Shown: piece by piece, positions 5,434 through 10,982 of the stretch | How the letters are laid out: the number at the start of each line of letters is the position of its first letter | Numbering within the stretch: the stretch's first letter is position 1 | Source of the DNA: an uncultured Planctomycetaceae bacterium | GTDB taxonomy: Bacteria > Planctomycetota > Planctomycetia > Pirellulales > Pirellulaceae | NCBI GenBank assembly: GCA_903927685.1 | Contig: CAIYOB010000751.1 | Location: 1 to 10,982, forward strand | Direction: 5' to 3' | Length of the DNA stretch: 10,982 nucleotides | The notes under the pieces: generated by a model | Database searches by the model: none | What the model saw: the letters and a program-made list of their open reading frames with translations, nothing else | What the model was told of the DNA's origin: nothing | Position numbers and translations under genes: made by a program

Positions 5434-6981
5434 TCAAGGCGTCTGCCGGCGCGCGGCTTTCGGCTTCGCGGCCGGCGGCGCCGGCGTTTTCGCCCATTCG
5501 CCCAGCTGCTTCCCCAGTTGGTCCAGCAGCGCGCGGTGCTCGGGTTGGCCCGCCAGATTCTCGTTCTCGGCCGGGTCGGCCTGATGGTCGTACAGTTCCT
5601 CGGCGGCGAGCTGGCCCTGCTTGTCCAGCCAGCGGACGTAGCGATAGCGGTCGGTGCGCATGGCGGTCCCCTGGTAGCCGCCCTTGGGGTACTCGCTGAA
5701 CGCGGCCGGTTTCCAGGCGCGGTTCGGCTCCGTCAACAAGGGTGCAAAGCTCCGGCCTTCCAAGCCGGCGGCATCCGCGGGGAGCGGCAGTCCGCACAAC
5801 TCGACCAGCGACGGATAGATGTCCACGAACTCGATCAACGCCCGGCTATGCTGCCCGGCCGTCTTCTGGCCGGGCACGGCGATCAGCAGCGGGGCCCGTG
5901 TGGCGCCTTCGTAATTGTTGTGCTTGGCGCCCCACCAGTTGTGCTCGCCCATGTAGTAGCCGTGATCGCCCCAGAACACGACCAGCGTGTTGTCGCTCAG
6001 CTGCAGACGATCCAGTTCGTCCAGCAGTCGGCCGACGCAGGCGTCGACGTAGCTGATCGCGGCCAAGTACCCCTGCAAGCACTGCCGGCCGAACTCGGGA
6101 GTGATGTTCCGGTCCTTGGGCACGTTGCCGTACCAAAAGAAGTCGGCGCCGCTGGTGGCGGCAAAGGCCGGCGCGTTGCGCGGCGGATAGCGGTTGTCGG
6201 GCAGCGGCAGATCGTCGGCGCGGTACAAGTCAAAATACTTCTTCGGCGCCACCCAGGGGACGTGGGGGTTGGCAAAGCCGACGGCTAGGAAGAACGGCTG
6301 GTCGGGGTTCGCCGCCAGTTCGCGCATCGCCGCCAGAGCTTCGCGAGTCGTGTCGCCGTCCAGCAGATCGTCGTCAGCCACGTCCGGCGCCTCGAACGCC
6401 GGGCCGCCGTAGAACGGAGCGTTTTCGCCCTGCTTGGGAATCGTCTCGCCGCTGGCCAGGAACGCCTGCCGCCGCTGCTCGACGGCCGCACTGCCCACCG
6501 CTCCGTAGCGCGGCTTCTTCGAGTGCCAGGGCGGCACGGTCCACGAATCCGGATCGTCGATGCCGACGTGATAGATCTTGCCCAAGCTGCGGGTGAAGTA
6601 GCCCTGATTCTTGAAATGCTGCGGCAGGGTTACCACGTCGGGCATGGTTTCGCGAAGGAACGGCCCGATCTGGTAGATCCGAGTCGTCCACGGATGCCGC
6701 CCGGTCAATAACGAGATCCGCGACGGCGAACACAACGCCTGCTGGCAGAACGCGCGGTCGAAGACCAGCCCGCGAGCCGCCAGCCGATCCAGGTTCGGCG
6801 ATTGGACCAGCCCGTCGCCGTAACAGCCCAATTGCGGACGCATGTCGTCCGAAGCGATGAACAAGACGTTCGGCCGCGATTGGGGAGCGGCGTCCGCGGA
6901 GCCCGTCAGGCAGGCGGCAGACGCCAGCAAGAGAATGCCGCCAACCAGGCATGCCCGGGTAAGTTCGATTCGAGGAACCAT
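5434..6981 (-). CDS. Secreted type I sulfatase, iduronate-2-sulfatase-like
   Basis: This enzyme hydrolyses sulfate esters, probably on sulfated polysaccharide or glycosaminoglycan-like material outside the cytoplasm. The ATG at 6981-6979 is preceded by GGGAGGG (6988-6994, 6-nt spacing). A signal peptide covers about residues 8-32 (CLVGGILLLASAACL, cleavage near ADA). Domain hallmarks are PNVLFIASDD (37-46, metal-binding aspartates D45/D46), the sulfatase signature CSPSR (84-88), in which C84 would be converted to formylglycine, LTGRHP (92-97), LGKIYH (133-138), FANPHVPW (236-243) and WGDHGYYMGEH (337-347, metal ligands D339/H340). The C-terminus has the usual YRYVRW ... ELYDHQADPAENENL block (446-477) and a short Ala/Pro/Lys tail. 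Length (515) is normal. No maturase gene is in view. Overall pattern resembles the iduronate-2-sulfatase subgroup, but substrate is unproven. Confidence 0.95.
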   Translation of the reverse strand: MVPRIELTRACLVGGILLLASAACLTGSADAAPQSRPNVLFIASDDMRPQLGCYGDGLVQSPNLDRLAARGLVFDRAFCQQALCSPSRISLLTGRHPWTTRIYQIGPFLRETMPDVVTLPQHFKNQGYFTRSLGKIYHVGIDDPDSWTVPPWHSKKPRYGAVGSAAVEQRRQAFLASGETIPKQGENAPFYGGPAFEAPDVADDDLLDGDTTREALAAMRELAANPDQPFFLAVGFANPHVPWVAPKKYFDLYRADDLPLPDNRYPPRNAPAFAATSGADFFWYGNVPKDRNITPEFGRQCLQGYLAAISYVDACVGRLLDELDRLQLSDNTLVVFWGDHGYYMGEHNWWGAKHNNYEGATRAPLLIAVPGQKTAGQHSRALIEFVDIYPSLVELCGLPLPADAAGLEGRSFAPLLTEPNRAWKPAAFSEYPKGGYQGTAMRTDRYRYVRWLDKQGQLAAEELYDHQADPAENENLAGQPEHRALLDQLGKQLGEWAKTPAPPAAKPKAARRQTP

Positions 6982-7033
6982 GGTCTTCCCTCCCGATTCT
7001 GATGTTGGTTTCTGGCTTCGCCGGCGGCCGAGC

Positions 7034-7062
7034 TGCCCTTCGGGGAACTATCCCGAAGGGCA
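7034..7062. terminator. 11-bp perfect hairpin between clpS and the sulfatase gene
   Basis: TGCCCTTCGGG (7034-7044) and CCCGAAGGGCA (7052-7062) are perfect complements around a 7-nt loop (GAACTAT). It sits downstream of clpS and upstream of the sulfatase, both read leftward, so it could end clpS transcription or shape the sulfatase leader. There is no T-run on either strand, so factor-independent termination is uncertain. Confidence 0.4.
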
Positions 7063-7087
7063 CGACGTTAAGGCCTGATGACGGCTT

Positions 7088-7164
7088 GGGTGGCTGTGGT
7101 CGAGTGCAGCGAGCCCACAGTCTGCGAGGATTGCGGGGCTCGCTGCACTCGATCCCGGCCACCC
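7088..7164. repeat. Long near-perfect hairpin, palindromic intergenic element copy 2
   Basis: Positions 7088-7116 pair with 7136-7164. The inner 16 bp (CGAGTGCAGCGAGCCC and its exact complement) are perfect. The remaining 13 pairs include two G-T wobbles and one mismatch (7097/7155), leaving a 19-nt loop. The inner arms contain those of the element at 3368-3445. It lies between clpS and the sulfatase. The wobbles would be G-U only in a plus-strand RNA and A-C mismatches in a minus-strand RNA, a weak hint that a plus-strand transcript is the one that folds. No known mobile gene is adjacent. Confidence 0.75.
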
Positions 7165-7233
7165 GTTCCCGGCTTGTTCTCTTCACCTCGTACCATTCGG
7201 AACTGTCCCTGGTTTGCGCCCCTGGACCCGGCT

Positions 7234-7605
7234 TCAGTCCGGCAGCGGCTCGAGCGTCACCCGCAGCGGCACAGCGCCCAGGGCGGACATCCGCGGGTCG
7301 GGACCACAGGCCCGCACCTGGTCGGCTTTGAGTTCCGCGACTTCCAGGCTGCCCGACCAGATTACGGCCCGCCCCGTCTCGTGAGCCTGGAGCGTCAGGA
7401 GTTCCGCCTTCAGCCGCTCGTAGTGGAATACCTTGCGCAGCACTTCGATGACGAAGTCAAAGCCGTTCACGTCGTCGTTGTGCAACACGACTGCGTACGG
7501 CGGCTGCCGCTTGGTGGCATCCCGTTCCCTGGTGGTCGTCTGGGGACGAGTCTCCTCGACCGGCAAGGCTTTGACCACGTCTTTTTCGACCGCTGCTGCT
7601 GCCAT
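7234..7605 (-). CDS. clpS: ClpS, adaptor of the ClpA/ClpC-ClpP protease
   Basis: ClpS binds proteins carrying destabilising N-terminal residues and delivers them to the Clp AAA+ unfoldase in the cytosol. The 123-residue protein has a flexible N-terminal extension of about 35 residues, as expected for the segment that enters the unfoldase. The compact core is YAVVLHNDDVNGFDFVIEVL (37-56), then LLTLQAHETGRAVI (69-82) and SLEVAELKADQVRA (86-99). N43, D44 and H75 match the N-degron pocket residues N34, D35 and H66 of E. coli ClpS with the same 32-residue spacing. The hydrophobic gate positions M40 and M62 of E. coli correspond to F49 and T71 here. The ATG at 7605-7603 has only a weak ribosome site (GGTGG about 13 nt upstream). 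It is divergent from the di-haem gene and stands alone, with no clpA or clpP in view. Confidence 0.92.
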   Translation of the reverse strand: MAAAAVEKDVVKALPVEETRPQTTTRERDATKRQPPYAVVLHNDDVNGFDFVIEVLRKVFHYERLKAELLTLQAHETGRAVIWSGSLEVAELKADQVRACGPDPRMSALGAVPLRVTLEPLPD

Positions 7606-7778
7606 GACTGATTGATATCCACCGGTTTCCGAACCGCGAAACGCCCTCGCCTGCCGCCCTTGTGCCGCCCCATTCTAGCACCGCCGCGACCGTACAGGCA
7701 ACTTGACAGCCGCCCCGGCCGGAATGTTTGGCGGCCCGAGCAGGCGTTCGAGCCGCGTTTCGAAACCGCGATGGCAGG

Positions 7779-7808
7779 TTGATTTTCACTCGAGGCCCGT
7801 GAGAAAAT
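7779..7808 (+). promoter_or_regulatory. Weak promoter candidate for the di-haem HZS-alpha-like gene
   Basis: TTGATT (7779-7784) and GAAAAT (7803-7808) are 18 nt apart, about 40 nt upstream of the ATG at 7850, in the 244-bp divergent gap shared with clpS. Both boxes deviate from consensus. This is the best rightward match I can see. Confidence 0.22.
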
Positions 7809-7849
7809 GCGCCCGCGCCGAGTTGATCCTGTGCTGAGGCGAGGTGAGC

Positions 7850-10800
7850 ATGTTCCGTGACAGAATGGGTACCTGGCTGGTATGGTCGACCTCGATTCTG
7901 GGTTGCCTTCCTGCCGCGAGCGCATCCGCAACCGAGGCCACGGTCGCATTCTTGGTCCCGAGGGCAGCGTTCGAGCGGTTGGACACGGAGGCAGGCATGG
8001 CTCGGGAGGTGGCCGAGCGGATTGCGTCGGCAGCCACCGTGACCGTCGACGCCGGCGGGCAGTTCGTCGATCGCGCAGGACAACCCGTCTCGCTGAACCG
8101 CTTTCGCGTGGTCTGGTGCCATGCGGGCGAAGCGGATCGGCCGCAGGAAGCACTGTTCGAGCCGGCGACGGTCGAAGCCCTGCGCCGCTTCGTCGGCGAT
8201 GGTCGCGGGCTGTGGCTCTCCGGCAGCGCGGCCCGGTTGGTCGATGCGTTGGGCCTGGACACGCTGCAGGCCAAGCCGCTGCGCGTCGGACAGGATTACG
8301 CCCAGACCGGCCTGATTCCGTCGGTGGCCGACCACCCGGCGTTTGCCGAACTCGACTTGGACCGGGGCACGCTGTGGATGTCCAGTGCCGCGTATCCCGC
8401 GTTTGCCGAATTTCGGTTGGCCGGCCAACCGGCCCGCGGCGAGATTCTGGCGTCCAGCGCAGGCGGACCGGCGTGCCCGTTGGTCGAGTACCCGCTGGGC
8501 CAAGGCCGCGTGTTGCTGCTCGGCTGGCGTCTGAATCCGCTGTATCCCCACGCGACGCCTGCGTATCGCCGCAACTTCGAATCCCTGGCCGCCAACCTGC
8601 TCCGGTATCTGGGCGATTCCCAGGCGTGGCAACCGCTGCCGCGCGAGAAGGCAGGCCCGACGGCAGATACTGCTGGCGAGTTCGGAGTGCCCGCGGCACA
8701 GTGGCGCGCGTTGGCACTGGCCATCCAGGACCTGCGGGAAACGTTCGGTGCTCGATATCCTCGCGGCGACGAGTTCCAGCAGCAGTTGGACGCGCTGAAG
8801 GCCCGGCACGCCGAGTTGGCTCAGATGCCAGCCAGTCCTTCGCCTTTGCCGTCGCGGGCGTCGGAACTGGCGGAAATCGCCGGCCAGTTCGAACGCTTGA
8901 AGACCGACGCCTTGCTGGCCAATCCGCTGCTCGACTTCCCGCGGCTGCTGCTGGTCCGGCGGAGCGTCAAGCAACTGGGACTGCCGGCCAACTACCTGAG
9001 CAACTCGAGCCTGCCGCAGACCGGCTACGACAACCAGCTTGCCGTCCTGTCGCCGGTCCGGCCCGACGGCCAGCGGACCACGCTGTACCAACCGCCGACC
9101 AGTGAGTTTGTGGGCGACGTGCGGCTGGACTACGACGCCCAGCGGCTGCTGTTCTCGATGCCCAACGCCGCTGGGCGGTGGCGGGTCTTCGAAATCCGAC
9201 CGGATGGCTCGGCGCTGCGCGAGTTGCCGCTGATCAACGAGCCGGACGTGGACAACTATGACGCCTGCTACCTGCCCGACGGGCGGATCGTGTTCAGTTC
9301 AACGGCCTGTTTCGCGGGCATCCCCTGCATCAACGGCGAAGGACACGTGGCCAATCTGTACCTGTGGGAAACGAGCGGCCGGATCCGCCAGTTGACGGTC
9401 GAGCAGGATCATGACTGGTGCCCGACCGTGCTGAACAACGGCCGGGTGCTGTATCTGCGTTGGGAGTACACGGACCTGCCGCACGCCTTTTCGCGGATCC
9501 TGTTCCACATGAACCCGGACGGCTCGGAGCAGATGGAGTACTACGGCAGCAACTCGTACTGGCCGGGAGCCATGTTCTTTGCCCGGCCGATTCCGAACCA
9601 TCCGACCAAGGTGGCCGCGATCGTCGGCGGGCATCACGAATCGCCGCGGATGGGCTCGCTGGTCATCTTCGATCCGGCCCGCGGACGGCGCGAAGCGGAC
9701 GGTGCGGTCCAGCGGATTCCCGGCTATGGACGCCCGGTCGAGCCCGCGGCGCTCGACTTGCCCATCGCGTACAGCTGGCCGAAATTCCTGCACCCGTTCC
9801 CGCTCAGCGACAAGTACTTCCTGGTCTCGTGCCAGCCGGCCGAGCAGGCGCTGTGGGGGATCTACCTGGTCGACACGTTCGACAACGCGGTCCTGTTGCA
9901 CGAGGAGCCGGGGTACGCGATGCTCGAGCCGATCCCGCTGCGCCCGACAGCTCGGCCGCCGTGCATCGCGGACAAGCGGGAGCCAAGCCGCCAGGATGCG
10001 GACGTGTTGATTGCCGACATCTACCGCGGGCCGGGGCTGCAGGGTGTGCCCCGCGGCGCCATCAAGGCGTTGCGCGTGCTGAGCTACCATTTTGCCTTTC
10101 AAGGCATGGGGGCCGAGCCGTATGCCGTGGGGCTGGACGGCCCCTGGGACCCCAAACGCATCTTGGGGACCGTGCCCGTGCTGGAGGACGGTTCGGCCAG
10201 TTTCCGCGTGCCGGCCTACACGCCGATCTCGCTGCAGCCGTTGGACGCCGAGGGCAAGGCGGTCCAGCTGATGCGGACGTGGTTCACGGCCATGCCCGGC
10301 GAAGTCGTCTCGTGCGTCGGCTGTCATGAACCGCAGAACACGGCGCCGCCGCCGGGGCCGTCGCTGGCGGCCACCCGGCCGCCCGCGGAAATCCAGCCCT
10401 GGCACGGGCCGCCGCGCGGGTTCTCGTTTCGCCGCGAAGTGCAGCCGGTGCTCGACCGGCACTGCACGGGCTGTCACCACGGCCGGCCTCAGGCCGACGG
10501 CCGCGTGTTGTTCAGCCTGGCCGACGGAGACCTGGCGCCGGTGCGCGACAATCCGAATCGCCATAACCAGTCCGCCCGATTCACGCCCGCCTATTACCAG
10601 TTGCGGCGTTTCGTCCGCACGCCCTGCAAGGAAAGCGACATGCACCTGCTGGGCCCGTGGGAGTACCACGCCGACACGACGCGTTTGGTGCAAGTCCTAC
10701 AGAAGGGCCACTACGACGTTCAGTTGGACGCCCAAGCCTGGGACCGGCTGATCACTTGGATCGACCTGAACGCTCCCTTCCACGGCAACTGGAACGAGAT

Positions 10801-10982
10801 CCGCGGCAACGAAATCGGCGATTTGGTCCGCCTGCAGGCCCAGCGGCGGGCGGAGCTGCGCAAGCGGTACACCGGGATGGACGAACCGCCGGAACTGGGC
10901 GCCGAACTCGACGCTGGGGGCGGGGCTCCCGTGGTGCGTGGGGCTCCCGACCTCGCACCCGTCCCGACCGCCAGGTCTCCCG
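7850..10982 (+). CDS. Secreted di-haem c-type protein related to hydrazine synthase alpha subunit, with N-terminal amidotransferase-like domain (3' end outside window)
   Basis: The frame from ATG 7850 stays open to the window end (1044 codons). GAGG/GAGGTG sites lie 3-10 nt upstream. A signal peptide spans residues 1-27 (MGTWLVWSTSILG, cleavage near ASA), so the protein is exported, as c-type haem requires. Residues about 30-260 resemble a class I glutamine-amidotransferase-like fold (RFRVVWCHAGE 85-94, GLWLSGSAA 120-128, YPLGQGRVLLLGW) without a recognisable Cys-His-Glu catalytic set. A helical, probably coiled-coil linker covers about 285-360. PD40/TolB-like propeller repeats run from about 365 (for example 427-461, 467-489 and 521-541). 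Two haem motifs follow: CVGCH (822-826) and CTGCH (872-876). The region after the haems (SDMHLLGPWEYH, then DRLITWIDLNAPFHG) is typical of planctomycete HZS-alpha-related proteins. The last roughly 25 residues are Ala/Gly/Pro-rich and look like a linker to a further domain. Family resemblance is good; activity is unknown. Confidence 0.88.
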   Translation, partial: MFRDRMGTWLVWSTSILGCLPAASASATEATVAFLVPRAAFERLDTEAGMAREVAERIASAATVTVDAGGQFVDRAGQPVSLNRFRVVWCHAGEADRPQEALFEPATVEALRRFVGDGRGLWLSGSAARLVDALGLDTLQAKPLRVGQDYAQTGLIPSVADHPAFAELDLDRGTLWMSSAAYPAFAEFRLAGQPARGEILASSAGGPACPLVEYPLGQGRVLLLGWRLNPLYPHATPAYRRNFESLAANLLRYLGDSQAWQPLPREKAGPTADTAGEFGVPAAQWRALALAIQDLRETFGARYPRGDEFQQQLDALKARHAELAQMPASPSPLPSRASELAEIAGQFERLKTDALLANPLLDFPRLLLVRRSVKQLGLPANYLSNSSLPQTGYDNQLAVLSPVRPDGQRTTLYQPPTSEFVGDVRLDYDAQRLLFSMPNAAGRWRVFEIRPDGSALRELPLINEPDVDNYDACYLPDGRIVFSSTACFAGIPCINGEGHVANLYLWETSGRIRQLTVEQDHDWCPTVLNNGRVLYLRWEYTDLPHAFSRILFHMNPDGSEQMEYYGSNSYWPGAMFFARPIPNHPTKVAAIVGGHHESPRMGSLVIFDPARGRREADGAVQRIPGYGRPVEPAALDLPIAYSWPKFLHPFPLSDKYFLVSCQPAEQALWGIYLVDTFDNAVLLHEEPGYAMLEPIPLRPTARPPCIADKREPSRQDADVLIADIYRGPGLQGVPRGAIKALRVLSYHFAFQGMGAEPYAVGLDGPWDPKRILGTVPVLEDGSASFRVPAYTPISLQPLDAEGKAVQLMRTWFTAMPGEVVSCVGCHEPQNTAPPPGPSLAATRPPAEIQPWHGPPRGFSFRREVQPVLDRHCTGCHHGRPQADGRVLFSLADGDLAPVRDNPNRHNQSARFTPAYYQLRRFVRTPCKESDMHLLGPWEYHADTTRLVQVLQKGHYDVQLDAQAWDRLITWIDLNAPFHGNWNEIRGNEIGDLVRLQAQRRAELRKRYTGMDEPPELGAELDAGGGAPVVRGAPDLAPVPTARSP

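Noticed and set aside
5362..6288. 308-codon plus-strand frame opposite the sulfatase
   Set aside because: The sulfatase on the minus strand has all catalytic motifs; this is its shadow.
6908..6981. Sulfatase N-terminus as a lipoprotein signal (SAAC, residues 21-24)
   Set aside because: The -3 position is Ser, not Leu/Val/Ile, so the lipobox is poor; an ordinary signal peptide with cleavage near ADA fits better.
7457..9091. 544-codon open frame on the minus strand
   Set aside because: It overlaps both clpS (in another frame) and the di-haem gene. The composition is Arg/Gln/Gly-rich with no domain, and no ribosome site was seen.
7882..9105. 407-codon plus-strand frame inside the di-haem gene
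   Set aside because: Its translation is Arg/Gly/Pro-rich, whereas the frame from 7850 reads a sensible signal peptide and continuous protein through the same bases.
9299..10693. 464-codon open frame on the minus strand opposite the di-haem gene
   Set aside because: The plus strand gives a coherent protein with a signal peptide, propeller repeats and two CxxCH motifs. The minus translation is Arg/Val/Gly-rich without motifs, a usual by-product of high GC.

Overview
The window looks like a piece of a planctomycete chromosome (Pirellulales-like). This rests on high GC, a zinc-ribbon-bearing SpoVG next to ispE, a Tat-exported Gfo/Idh/MocA oxidoreductase, a secreted type I sulfatase, a di-haem protein related to the hydrazine synthase alpha subunit, and palindromic intergenic repeats whose arms (GAGTGCAGCGAG and GGACGGATTG) I recall from planctomycete genomes. 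The taxonomic call is inference; no rRNA marker is present.

Layout: positions 1-572 (minus) are the first 190 codons of a class III PLP aminotransferase whose 3' end lies outside the window. A 420-bp gene-free divergent region with a plausible promoter precedes ispE (993-1940, plus), which is followed after 23 bp by a spoVG-type gene (1964-2557, plus). A convergent membrane-protein gene (2563-3222, minus) ends 5 bp from the spoVG stop. A gene-free stretch of about 390 bp follows, holding a hairpin, an imperfect nested palindrome and a tandem 13-mer. Then come a Gfo/Idh/MocA-fold gene (3622-4848, plus), two near-identical palindromes (4941-4999), and a decayed piece of a second Gfo/Idh/MocA gene (5039-5416, minus). 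Next are a sulfatase (5434-6981, minus), two strong hairpins (7034-7062 and 7088-7164), clpS (7234-7605, minus), and a long plus-strand gene (7850 to the end) for a secreted di-haem HZS-alpha-like protein.

How the genes fit together: ispE is an isoprenoid (MEP pathway) gene and probably forms an operon with the SpoVG-type nucleic-acid-binding protein, a neighbourhood also seen in Firmicutes. ClpS is the N-degron adaptor for the ClpAP-type protease. The exported Gfo/Idh-fold protein, the sulfatase and the Gfo/Idh remnant are the kind of accessory carbohydrate genes planctomycetes carry in large numbers. The Gfo/Idh protein lacks the usual catalytic lysine and has a YPTH motif like that of GH109, so it may be an NAD-dependent glycosidase rather than a dehydrogenase. 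The last gene joins an N-terminal amidotransferase-like fold, a beta-propeller and two CxxCH haem sites; its function is unknown and it is the best candidate here for undescribed biology.
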